Source: Candidatus Omnitrophota bacterium
GTDB taxonomy: Bacteria > Hinthialibacterota > Hinthialibacteria > Hinthialibacterales > JAKPRU01
Direction of reading: 5' to 3'
Length of the DNA stretch: 64,000 nucleotides
Assembly (NCBI GenBank): GCA_029570205.1
Contig: JAKQSI010000008.1
Coordinates: 1 to 64,000 of the forward strand
Positions 24,335-32,820 of the stretch are shown piece by piece; position 1 is the stretch's first letter; every line of letters begins with the position of its first letter. The position numbers and the translations under genes were made by a program. The notes under the pieces were generated by a model, which was not told where the DNA came from, made no database searches, and saw only the letters and a list, made by a program, of their open reading frames with translations.

Positions 24335-25807
24335 TCAGGGATTGGGGACTGTGGCGGGCTGCAACGGATGAGATTCAGGGGCCGGTTCGGAAGGTTCTCG
24401 ATTCCAATTCTCGCCCAATGATTGCTGTGCCAGCCTTGTGCAACACGGGACTAATCCGAGCAACAACCAAAGGCTCACTCCGATCTTGTCCGAAGGTCCC
24501 AAATTGTTGAAAAAAGCATGAACCAGCAGGGAAATCATGGCGCCCTTGGCCCCGGCCAGGGTGCAGGAGATAAGGGGATCGCGCTCTCCCGGATCCTGTA
24601 CCGTGGCCTCGCGGAAGAACAAATACAGCATAATCAGAAACGCGCTGATTCCGATGACACCGGTTTCGGCCATGATCTCTAGATACAGATTGTGCGCACC
24701 CATACGCAATTCTTTGGAGTAAGCCATCCGGTACACAACATACTTGGGATACACGTCCGGATAGGCCCCGTATCCGACACCATGGATCGGTTCATCTTTC
24801 CACATGCTGATTGCCGCCAGCCATCGGTCCAGGCGGTCGTAATTGGCCACATAGCCGATGTCGGCGATGGTTCGCGCACGCTCGATCACGAGTTTTCCGA
24901 TGTCGGTGGATAGAATTACCACTACAGCGAGAAGGTCCAAAATCAGGAAAACCAGAAGGAGGTTCACGCCGGCCGATTTCTTGCGGAAATGCAGCAGAAA
25001 ATACAACAACATGAACGCCACACTGATCCAGGCGGCCCGCACAAAAGTCAGCCCTACCGCCGCTGCCACCACGAGCGCCGCCAGATTCACCAGGGTGGCA
25101 TAAATCCCCCGCAGGTATCCCAGCCCGAATGAGATCAGGAATGACAACGAGATCACCAGGTAAGCCGCATAGATGCAATGATTCTCAAAAAACGGTTGGG
25201 CGATCTCATCGTAGATCCGAATCCCACCGACGGCCTGGGTTCCCAATCCGTACGTCACCAGAAAAAAGTGAACCACGCCGCAGGTCCAGAACAGAACAAT
25301 CAGGCGCTTGCGATTTGTTACAAATAATTGCAGAAGAACATACCCGCCGAAAATGTATCCCGAATCCCGGATTAACGCTTTCACGGTACTGATCGGCTCG
25401 CGGGTAATCAGCAGGGATGCATACATCACGAACACATACAATCCCAGCCCCATATTGAGGGGGGATCGAATGTATCGCAAGCGACCGGTCAACAGGATCA
25501 CCAGCGCCGTGGAGACGAACAGAATGGGCAACAATCCTTCGGTCGGCAACGTGATGGCATGAGTTCCGCCTCGGAGGTCGATTTCCACGGAAAATGCGAT
25601 GAGGGCATAAAAAGCGAGGATCAGCCATTCCCGCAGGAATGTAAAAACGATCACCACGACCATGGCGCCCATCAAAGCGATCAGGATTTTTGGACTGGAG
25701 CCGAGGACGGCCATAGCCAGGGCGAACGGAATCAGCCATACGAGGAGACGCAGATCAAGCGATTGCCGGAGGGATTGCACAACAGATTGAGCCTTGTTCA
25801 TTTCCAT
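24335..25807 (-). CDS. O-antigen ligase/polymerase-like membrane protein
   Basis: The protein has about 490 residues and 11-12 hydrophobic segments. The Wzy_C/WaaL-type periplasmic loop contains RLDRWLAAISMWKDEPIHGVGYGAYPDVYP and then GAHNLYLEIMAETGVIG, including the conserved H-N-x-Y-L motif. Such proteins ligate O-antigen to lipid A-core or polymerise repeat units. Starts at ATG 25807 or 25801 are both possible; the longer frame translates a repeat. The C-terminal tail is Pro/Glu-rich. It lies opposite the Wzz-like gene, across a repeat-rich divergent gap. Confidence 0.85.
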   Translation of the reverse strand: MEMNKAQSVVQSLRQSLDLRLLVWLIPFALAMAVLGSSPKILIALMGAMVVVIVFTFLREWLILAFYALIAFSVEIDLRGGTHAITLPTEGLLPILFVSTALVILLTGRLRYIRSPLNMGLGLYVFVMYASLLITREPISTVKALIRDSGYIFGGYVLLQLFVTNRKRLIVLFWTCGVVHFFLVTYGLGTQAVGGIRIYDEIAQPFFENHCIYAAYLVISLSFLISFGLGYLRGIYATLVNLAALVVAAAVGLTFVRAAWISVAFMLLYFLLHFRKKSAGVNLLLVFLILDLLAVVVILSTDIGKLVIERARTIADIGYVANYDRLDRWLAAISMWKDEPIHGVGYGAYPDVYPKYVVYRMAYSKELRMGAHNLYLEIMAETGVIGISAFLIMLYLFFREATVQDPGERDPLISCTLAGAKGAMISLLVHAFFNNLGPSDKIGVSLWLLLGLVPCCTRLAQQSLGENWNREPSEPAPESHPLQPATVPNP

Positions 25808-25849
25808 CCCCGCCGTGATTCTCCCCCTTGTGAACCTGCCCCACCCCAG

Positions 25850-26060
25850 CCCTCCCTGTAAACGGGGAGGGAGCAAGGACTTTCCCCTCATTTACCCACA
25901 TTCTTTTCCCCGTTTACTCAAATGTTGTCCCCCCGTTTACGGGGGGATTGAGGGGGTAGCGGTCGACAGGACCCTCACACCGGCTCTCTCCCGCAGGATT
26001 AGAGAGGGAGAAGTGGGTGGCACAGTCTTCCAGCCTGTAGCTTCGACCGATTTGTGGACG
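25850..26060. repeat. Cluster of palindromic repeats upstream of the Wzz-like gene
   Basis: CCCTCCC/GGGAGGG around TGTAAACG (25850-25871), CCCCCCGT/ACGGGGGG (25929-25946), then a CTCTCTCCC...GAGAGGG-type stem near 25985-26010 and a CACAGTCTTCCAGCCTGTAG remnant near 26028 related to 21354-21372. The remainder to 26176 shows no gene; it must hold the promoters for the two divergent genes. Confidence 0.65.
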
Positions 26061-26176
26061 CTACCGAGGCGGCATGTGTGTGTCAATGGAAGGGGTAAGC
26101 GCCGCTTGACGATTTCCACGGGACCACGCATCATTCCCCTGTAGTAAGTCGAGCCACTCCAATATAAAGGTGTCCC

Positions 26177-27739
26177 ATGAACGCCACACCGCCTGCGTAT
26201 GACCTGATCTCTTCGCTCCGAATTCTGTATCGACGGCGGAACCTCATTGTTGTCGGAACCTTTCTGATGACGGTGGTGGTGGCCATTGCCAGTCTGGTCT
26301 GGCCTCAAACCTGGCGAGCGGAGAGTTTTATCCTGGTAACAACGCCGGAGTTCAAGAATAAGTTGACTCTTCTTTCCCGGCCCCTGGATGTTGTGGCTTA
26401 CCGAAGCCTGTTGGCCGATCAGGCGATGCTTTCCACCGTATTGGAATGCCTGCGCTGGATGAACACCAATCTTCAAACCGTCTTGAACGATCCCGGCAAG
26501 AAGAAAATCCTCCTGGAAAACCTGGGGCTGAATGAAGGCGAGATCGACAATTATCGCCTTATTGAACGAACGAATTTGCCGAAACTGGCACGGGTGATAT
26601 TCGAGGGAGCGCCGGAATTGTATTCGGAGGGAGCGGAGAGTCCGGGGTTACAGGACTCTTCCGATGTCCGGGTACGGTACTTGCGGCTTATCAGCCAAAT
26701 GAACGCGGATGAAATCGAAGCGGTTGTGACCATGGACGCACAGTTCCTGGCCGATCTGACCATATTCGATTTGAGAAAGATGCTTTCCGCAACAGTGACT
26801 AAGGTGAAGGAGACCAATCTGGAAACGGAATACTCACCGATTATTGATGTAAAAGGCGAGCTGGATACGGCTGCCGGGGCGAAGATGATCACGAACCTGT
26901 GGGTCCGCTGTTTCCTGGATCGAGTGGAGCAGATTGTCCGGCAGGAGATTTTGAACCGGACAGGCCGGGTGGCGGAACGCGCCAGGGAGATCGACGAACA
27001 GCTGCAGAAAGCATACCAGGCGCTTCATGACTTGCGGGCCTCTTCCGCTGTCGATGACCTGAAAGCGGAACTGGTCTCCAAACGGCTCCTGCTGTACGGG
27101 GTGGCGGAAACCCGCTCGGACCGCTCCGAGAAACAGAATGAGTTCAATCTGGAGGAGGAAAGTCTTCCGTTTCTGAGGGAATCTCTGCGTCACGAGTTGC
27201 TGACTTCATTTGAGATGCAACCCAACTACCCGGATGCGCTTCTCCCGCGACTTGCAGGAATGGAGAGGGCGCTTCAAGAGAAGAGAGCGCTTTTGAAACA
27301 GTTGGAGAGCGGAGAGGCTTCTTTAGAGCAAACTTCCAGTCGCAAGGCCAACCTGGCGGCCGAAATTGCCGAGATGGAAGTATCGACAAAGGAATTTCGC
27401 AACCAGACCACGACTTTAAGCGGCGAAATCAACGACCTTCGGGGACGCGTGGAAACAGGGGAATCGGAACTCGAGGCATTACGCCACGAAATCACGATGC
27501 TGGAAAACCAGGCATCGACTCACCAACGGCTGGTTCAGGAAGCGGATATGTTGATCGGCGGTATGAAAGAGGGCCAACGCTTCTCCGATGTTCAGGCAGG
27601 AACCGCCGTGAAACCCGATAAGCGGGTGTCTCCGAAGCGGACATACATGACCCTTGGTGGAATGGTTGTAAGTTTTGTTCTCCTGTGCGGATTGGCTTTC
27701 TTCCTGGAAATCTGGCCGAAAATCACGGAAGAAGCCTGA
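26177..27739 (+). CDS. Wzz-type polysaccharide chain-length/co-polymerase protein
   Basis: The 520-residue protein has an N-terminal membrane helix (about 23-45) and a C-terminal helix (about 490-510), with a long periplasmic region containing extended coiled coil (about 255-480). Just before the last helix is the family motif KPDKRVSPKR, equivalent to the P-x-x-P-x4-SPK segment of Wzz/PCP proteins. These set polysaccharide chain length or connect export with the outer membrane. No tyrosine kinase domain is fused. AAAGG lies upstream of the ATG. With the O-antigen ligase-like gene it forms an envelope polysaccharide pair. Confidence 0.85.
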   Translation: MNATPPAYDLISSLRILYRRRNLIVVGTFLMTVVVAIASLVWPQTWRAESFILVTTPEFKNKLTLLSRPLDVVAYRSLLADQAMLSTVLECLRWMNTNLQTVLNDPGKKKILLENLGLNEGEIDNYRLIERTNLPKLARVIFEGAPELYSEGAESPGLQDSSDVRVRYLRLISQMNADEIEAVVTMDAQFLADLTIFDLRKMLSATVTKVKETNLETEYSPIIDVKGELDTAAGAKMITNLWVRCFLDRVEQIVRQEILNRTGRVAERAREIDEQLQKAYQALHDLRASSAVDDLKAELVSKRLLLYGVAETRSDRSEKQNEFNLEEESLPFLRESLRHELLTSFEMQPNYPDALLPRLAGMERALQEKRALLKQLESGEASLEQTSSRKANLAAEIAEMEVSTKEFRNQTTTLSGEINDLRGRVETGESELEALRHEITMLENQASTHQRLVQEADMLIGGMKEGQRFSDVQAGTAVKPDKRVSPKRTYMTLGGMVVSFVLLCGLAFFLEIWPKITEEA

Positions 27740-27784
27740 GCGAAAGACATTCTTCCCGCGCCCCGGTTCCTGTCCCGTCATCGC

Positions 27785-28515
27785 GAGCCTCCCTCCAGCG
27801 GGGCCGGTGATTGGGTGAAGAAAGTGTGTTTTCCGCCCTTCTTTGCCAGGCAGGGACGCCTGGCCTACTGGGTAGCTGCCAGGCAGGGACACTTGGCCTA
27901 CTGGGTAGCTGCCAGGCAGGGACACTTGGCCTACTGGGTAGCTGCCAGGCAGGGACGCCTGGCCTACTGGGTAGCTGCCAGGCAGGGACACTTGGCCCAC
28001 TGGGTAGCTGCCAGGCAGGGGCGCCTGGCCTACTGGTAGCTGCCAGGCAGGGACGCCTGGCCTACTGGTTAGCTGCCAGGCAGGGACACTTGGCCCACTG
28101 GGTAGCTGCCAGGCAGGGACGCCTGGTTTACTGGTAGCTGCCAGGCAGGGACGCCTGGCCTACTGGGTAGCTGCCAGGCAGGGACGCCTGGCCTACTGGG
28201 TAGCTGCCAGGCAGGGACGCCTGGCCTACTGGGTAGCTGCCAGGCAGGGACGCCTGGTCCACTGGGTAGCTGCCAGGCAGGGACGCCTGGCCTACTGGGT
28301 AGCTGCCAGGCAGGGACGCCTGGTCCACTGGGTAGCTGCCAGGCAGGGACACTTGGCCTACTGGGTAGCTGCCAGGCAGGGACACTTGGCCTACTGGGTA
28401 GCTGCCAGGCAGGGACGCCTGGCCTACTGGTGGGACAGGCCTCCGTGCCTGTCGATGGGCGAGATTTCTTAGGAGGAGCCGCCCGGAGTCTGCGAAGGGC
28501 TGCGATGTGGCGATC
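27785..28515 (+). repeat. Hairpin array 2: eighteen copies of a 33-bp unit
   Basis: The left flank (27785-27845) matches array 1's inner flank in reverse complement with about one difference in 60 bases. Eighteen units start at 27845, 27878, 27911, 27943, 27977, 28010, 28042, 28074, 28108, 28140, 28173, 28206, 28239, 28272, 28305, 28338, 28371 and 28403. Each has the stem GCCAGGC/GCCTGGC with a 6-base loop AGGGAC. Six copies carry ACTTGGC on the right arm, which still pairs with a G.U in RNA. The right flank holds the terminal stem GACAGGC/GCCTGTC and CGATGGGCGAGATTTCTTAG, shared with array 1. Confidence 0.85.
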
Positions 28516-28622
28516 TCAGGTTTGTGCGCTCGGAATGACCAGCACGCGTGTTTTCTTGGGAACAGCCTATCCCGACGGAAAAAGGATTCTCCTTTTTCGG
28601 CTGCTTTCCCCGATTCTTCTGG

Positions 28623-28628
28623 TATAAT
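28623..28628 (+). promoter_or_regulatory. -10 element of the rnpB promoter
   Basis: A perfect TATAAT ends 6 bases before the first base of the RNase P RNA P1 stem. The -35 region (around 28600) is weak. Confidence 0.6.
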
Positions 28629-28634
28629 GTAATC

Positions 28635-29034
28635 GCGGGGAGGAGGAGACGGTCGCGAAAGGGAGTGTTCCCTTTCGAGGAAAGTCCGGACTCCACAGAG
28701 CAGGATGCTGGGTAACACCCAGGCGGGGTAACCCGACGGAAAGTGCCACAGAAAACAAACCGCCTCCTTTCCGACGAGCCATCGACGGAAAGCCAAGGTA
28801 AGGGTGAAAAGGTGGGGTAAGAGCCTACCGCGGTTCCCGGTGACGGGACCGGCACGGAAAACCCCGTCCGGAGCAAGACCAAGTAAAGGGGATATGGGGT
28901 TGCTCGCTTCATGCTTCCGAAAGGAAGCGTCCCCGGGGTAGGTCGCTGGAGGCAATCGGGAACGATTGCCCGAGAGAAATGACCGTCCTCCCACACTCAG
29001 GGAGACAGAATCCGGCTTATCCCTCCTCCCCGCT
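28635..29034 (+). ncRNA. rnpB: RNase P RNA (class A)
   Basis: The catalytic RNA of RNase P, which removes 5' leaders from tRNA precursors. Conserved blocks are visible in order: P1 5' strand GCGGGGAGGAGG, CGAGGAAAGTCCGGACTCC (CR-I), ACAGAA, AGGGTGAAAAGGTG, AAGAGCCTACCG, the GGTAGGTCGCTGGAG block, GAGAGAAATGACCGTC (CR-V), ACAGAATCCGGCTTAT, and the P1 3' strand CCTCCTCCCCGC. The length of about 400 bases is normal for a type A RNA. A TATAAT sits directly upstream and a short T-run follows. The 3' end overlaps, on the opposite strand, the last codons of the response-regulator gene. Confidence 0.95.
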
Positions 29035-29737
29035 TTTCCGCATCCCCCTCTTTTATATTCGGTTCCTCTCCTTCCGAGGCCAGATCCAGGTCGATGATAT
29101 TTGTGTTTGTTGTATAGTCCTTTATTTGATACCGTCGGACTCTCTGGATTTTCCTGACGATTTCAGCGGAACGTTGGGCGGCTTCATGGACCTGCTGGAG
29201 GACTCTGCGATTTTCCCCGTCGGCTTTTCGGAGCAGCATCTGGGTGTATCCGATCAACACGGTCAGTGGCTGCGCCAGTTCGTGACATACGGCTGCCGCC
29301 ATTTCGTACACTCCCCGCGATCGTTCTGCATCAACCAACTTGCGCTGGAGCTCGGAGATTCGCAATTGCGCCCGGATTCGCGCCAACAGCTCCTCGAAAT
29401 TGAATGGTTTGGTAACATAGTCATCGGCCCCTTTGGTAAACGCATCAACCTTGTCTGTTACCTCGGTTCGAGCCGACATCATAATTACCGGCAGAAAGCT
29501 TTTTTCTCGGATTTCCCGAATGCGTTCCAGAACCTCCAAACCGCTCATCCCCGGCATCATCAAGTCCAACAAAATCAGGTTGGGGGGCGCTTCTTCCACC
29601 ATATCAATCGCTTCGGATCCGCTTTGGGCGCCGGCCGTTTCATATCCTTCCTTCGACAGCCGTCTCAGCACCAGAGATTGACTGACAACATCGTCATCCA
29701 CAACGAGAATACGAATCGGTCGGTTTTCGTTGTTCAC
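28997..29737 (-). CDS. Response regulator fused to a histidine-kinase DHp domain, no ATPase
   Basis: About 246 residues. The N-terminal 120 residues are a CheY-like receiver (VVDDD acid pocket, phospho-acceptor Asp in LILLDLMMPG, the KP dyad in YVTKPFNFEE). A linker helix and a HisKA/DHp-like segment follow with the H-box VCHELAQPLTVLIGY and a second helix (EAAQRSAEIVRKIQR). The tail then ends without any HATPase domain. It could be a phosphotransfer protein or a degraded hybrid kinase. The start overlaps folD's stop by four bases (GTGA at 29737); GTG at 29749 is an alternative. The last 11 or so codons are antisense to the rnpB 3' end. Confidence 0.75.
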   Translation of the reverse strand: MNNENRPIRILVVDDDVVSQSLVLRRLSKEGYETAGAQSGSEAIDMVEEAPPNLILLDLMMPGMSGLEVLERIREIREKSFLPVIMMSARTEVTDKVDAFTKGADDYVTKPFNFEELLARIRAQLRISELQRKLVDAERSRGVYEMAAAVCHELAQPLTVLIGYTQMLLRKADGENRRVLQQVHEAAQRSAEIVRKIQRVRRYQIKDYTTNTNIIDLDLASEGEEPNIKEGDAEKRGGGISRILSP

Positions 29738-30597
29738 TTCACATGCCACCGTGCTGCCTGAAGAGTGTTGGAAAGAAGCATTGTGATGGTCATCGGACCC
29801 ACGCCGCCCGGAGACGGACTGATTGCCGACGCGATTTCTTTCGCCTCTTCAAAGGCGACGTCTCCGACCTGGACATTTTTGCCGTTTCGTTTGATGAAAT
29901 TCGTCCCGACATCAATCACCGTGGCCCCCGGTTTGATCGAATCCGCCCTGACAAATTCCGGTTTACCGATGGCCACAATCAGCACGTCTGCATTACGGCA
30001 CTCGCCCGGAAGATCGACGGTTCGGGAATGGCAAACCGTGACTGTGGCGTGTTCCCGCAACAGCAATTGGATCATCGGCTTGCCGACGATATTGCTGCGT
30101 CCGACGACAACGGCGCGTTTCCCCAACAGCGGTATTTCATAGCGCCGCAACATTTCGATAATGCCCATCGGCGTACAGGAAACCAGGCATTCCTGCCCGA
30201 TGCACAGATTACCGACATTCAGCGGGTGGAATCCGTCCACGTCTTTCCGTGAATCGACTGTGCGAAATATGGTGGCCTCGTCGATATGTTTCGGCATTGG
30301 ATGCTGAACTAGAATCCCATCGATGAGGTTATCTCGGTTGAAGAACTCGACCAGGTCAATCAGGTCTTTCTGGGAGGTTGACTCCGGAAGATGCTCCTGG
30401 CGTGAGAAGAATCCGACTTCGTTGCACGCCCGAGCCTTATTGCGCACGTATATCTTGGATGCGGGATCATCTCCGACCAGGATCACAGCGAGACCGGGTG
30501 GTCGCCCATGTTCGCGCAGGAAGATCTCGGTATCCCGCCGAATCTCCTCACGGATTTGTCTCGCCAGGGCCTTGCCGTCTATGATCGTCGCGGGCAT
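29734..30597 (-). CDS. folD: Bifunctional methylenetetrahydrofolate dehydrogenase/cyclohydrolase
   Basis: FolD interconverts 5,10-methylene-THF and 10-formyl-THF with NADP in the cytoplasm. The 287-residue protein is full length, with the substrate motif GDDPASKIYVRNKARAC (Lys near 53-56), DVDGFHPLNVG, the nucleotide loop VVGRSNIVGKP and the C-terminal PSPGGVGPMTITMLLSNT. The start codon is supported by GGAGGAGATA immediately upstream. It overlaps the response-regulator gene and is divergent from purF, which uses a one-carbon-derived pathway. Confidence 0.95.
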   Translation of the reverse strand: MPATIIDGKALARQIREEIRRDTEIFLREHGRPPGLAVILVGDDPASKIYVRNKARACNEVGFFSRQEHLPESTSQKDLIDLVEFFNRDNLIDGILVQHPMPKHIDEATIFRTVDSRKDVDGFHPLNVGNLCIGQECLVSCTPMGIIEMLRRYEIPLLGKRAVVVGRSNIVGKPMIQLLLREHATVTVCHSRTVDLPGECRNADVLIVAIGKPEFVRADSIKPGATVIDVGTNFIKRNGKNVQVGDVAFEEAKEIASAISPSPGGVGPMTITMLLSNTLQAARWHVK

Positions 30598-30937
30598 TAT
30601 CTCCTCCGAGTCCGGAACGCGGCATCGGATGCCATTTCCTGGAATGTCTTATGTTATCGAAGAACGCGCGATACTTCCATGAATGCCTTACCTGTAGATG
30701 TGGGCCATTTGCCGGATTCCCACGAGGCCCTCTCCATGTTCCGGCAGAGAGAAATCCGGAGAGAATCTCGAATCATCGATTGCTGTTCGGTTGAAAGCCC
30801 GCGACAATGGACGTAAACTGTTAAAGAAAGACTGGCCCGGAATGGGTTTGTTTGTCTTGTGTCCCGGTTGCGGATCAGACAGGTCAGGGGAGTACGGATA
30901 AGACATCGGCAGTTCGGAAGAATCTCAGGAGAAACCA
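30598..30937. other. Intergenic region between folD and purF
   Basis: No protein-like frame. The region must hold divergent promoters. No purine riboswitch core (paired P1 with the conserved TTT.TA junctions) was recognised. Confidence 0.4.
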
Positions 30938-32395
30938 GTGAGCGAAACGATTCGTGACGCCTGTGGCGTTTTCGGGATTGCAGGTCATCCCGAATCCGCC
31001 AACATGACCTATTTGGGGCTGTATGCCCTTCAGCACCGGGGCCAGGAAAGCGCCGGAATTGTGACAACGGACGGTACGATGGTGTATAACCATCGGGGCA
31101 TGGGGCTTGTGGCGGATGTTTTCTCGGAATCCGTCCTTCGAAACCTGATCGGTTCCCGTGCTATCGGGCATGTTCGCTATTCGACCACCGGGTCCAGCGA
31201 TATGCAGAATGTGCAGCCGGTTCTCTGCCAATACCAGCGGGGATGGGTGGCCATAGCCCATAACGGGAATCTGATCAACACGGATGAGCTTCGCAGCGAT
31301 CTGGAATCTCGAGGCTCTATTTTCAGTGCGACGACGGACAGTGAGATTCTTGCGCACCTTCTGGCGCGGTCTCGCAAGGATGATTTCCTGGAGGCGCTTC
31401 AGGACTCGCTGCTGAAATTGAACGGTGCGTATTCCATGACGGTGATGAATTCGGAATATCTGGTGGGATTGAGAGACCCGCTCGGTATTCGCCCGCTTTG
31501 CCTGGGGGAATTGAACGGAGCGCCGATTTTCTGCTCGGAGTCCTGTGCATTGGATATTATCAATGCGCGATATATCCGAACAGTCAATCCGGGGGAGATG
31601 GTGATTGTCGATCGGAAATGCAATGTCCGATCCCACCAATTCGCAAATCGGAAACGGATTGCCCAGTGTATTTTTGAATTGATCTATTTCGCGCGGCCGG
31701 ACAGTTGGATTTACGGCAAGGAGGTCCATGCCGTTCGGAAGAACATCGGTCGTGTGCTGTCACGGGAACGACGGACGAATGCGGATGTGGTGATCGCCAT
31801 CCCGGATTCCAGCACCTGTGCCGCGTTGGGATTTGCCGAAGAATCCGGAATCCCGTTCGATTGGGGGATTATCCGCAATCACTATATCGGCCGGACCTTT
31901 ATCGAACCCACCCAGCGAATCCGCGATTTCGGAGCCAAGATCAAATATAACCCGGTGGGAGCGGTTCTGGCGGATAAGCGGGTTGTTGTAGTGGATGATT
32001 CCATCGTCCGGGGAACCACAATGCGGAAAATCATCAAAATGATTCGTCGGGCGGGAGCGCGAGAGGTTCATCTGAGGATTTCCGCACCTGTCTTTCGATG
32101 CCCTTGTTATTATGGGATCGACACCCCCACACGTAACGAACTGATCGGCGCCACCCACCAGGTCGAGGAAATCCGCAAACAAGTCCGCGCCGATACGATT
32201 CACTATATCTCCATCCAGGGGCTTCTGGAGGCGGTGCACGGAACCGAGAAAGAATACTGCACGGCCTGCTTCAACGGGAAATACCCCTTACGGTTCCCCG
32301 GCGGACTGCCGTCGGATGACAACCTGAGACTCTGGAAAGAGACCGCTCAGCGGAATGGGGATATTCCTGTCGAATTGGCCGCTCTGAAACCTTAA
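30938..32395 (+). CDS. purF: Amidophosphoribosyltransferase
   Basis: PurF catalyses the first step of de novo purine synthesis (PRPP plus glutamine to phosphoribosylamine). The 485-residue protein has the N-terminal nucleophile Cys9 in DACGVFGI after a short propeptide, the glutaminase motif LGLYALQHRGQESAGI, and the PRPP loop VVVVDDSIVRGTT. Cysteines in FRCPCYYGIDTP and EYCTACFNGKYP suit the 4Fe-4S cluster of Bacillus-type enzymes. The start is GTG with AGGAG 6-8 bases upstream. It is divergent from folD. Confidence 0.95.
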   Translation: MSETIRDACGVFGIAGHPESANMTYLGLYALQHRGQESAGIVTTDGTMVYNHRGMGLVADVFSESVLRNLIGSRAIGHVRYSTTGSSDMQNVQPVLCQYQRGWVAIAHNGNLINTDELRSDLESRGSIFSATTDSEILAHLLARSRKDDFLEALQDSLLKLNGAYSMTVMNSEYLVGLRDPLGIRPLCLGELNGAPIFCSESCALDIINARYIRTVNPGEMVIVDRKCNVRSHQFANRKRIAQCIFELIYFARPDSWIYGKEVHAVRKNIGRVLSRERRTNADVVIAIPDSSTCAALGFAEESGIPFDWGIIRNHYIGRTFIEPTQRIRDFGAKIKYNPVGAVLADKRVVVVDDSIVRGTTMRKIIKMIRRAGAREVHLRISAPVFRCPCYYGIDTPTRNELIGATHQVEEIRKQVRADTIHYISIQGLLEAVHGTEKEYCTACFNGKYPLRFPGGLPSDDNLRLWKETAQRNGDIPVELAALKP

Positions 32396-32820
32396 AAAAG
32401 ATGCTTTTGGGTCCGAAAGGTCCTTGACAAACCGGCAGGCGCCGATTTATCTTTTTCAGAATGGAGAAACCGATGTTAAAAAGTATTTTTTCCCATAGAT
32501 TCAATTCCGGCAGCGAAGAAAAAGAACGGGTGTTTGTTGAGGCGGCTCTGTATGCGGATGGGATTCGGCGGAACTTTCTGTTTTTTCAGCCGTCTTTTCT
32601 CCCCGCTCAAAAGACATTTCGCAAGCGCCGGGAAATGACCGGAAAGAACTGATCTGCTGGCGGTCGTTCCTGAAAAACCCAAAAGGCGACCATTGAAGAC
32701 ACCCTTCGCAGGACCGGCAGCATCCCTGTATCTTCCGCGCGGAGCGTTATTTTCCTTTACCTTGCTTACAACCGGCCCGTCTTTATCCACTGAGGACAGA
32801 ATATCTTCGTTTGGAGAGAA
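32396..32820. other. Long leader upstream of the URO-D-like gene
   Basis: A candidate promoter TTGACA (32424-32429), 18-base spacer, TATCTT (32448-32453) is visible on the plus strand. A 63-codon open frame (32461-32652) follows with a weak start and no recognisable family; I do not call it a gene. The rest shows nothing else. Confidence 0.4.

Noticed and set aside
27811-28435. CRISPR array
   Set aside because: Units are near-identical over their whole length; there are no unique spacers and no cas genes in the window.
32461-32652. Short 63-codon frame before the URO-D-like gene
   Set aside because: It has a plausible promoter upstream but no clear family, and its C-terminal half is basic and phenylalanine-rich like a chance frame.
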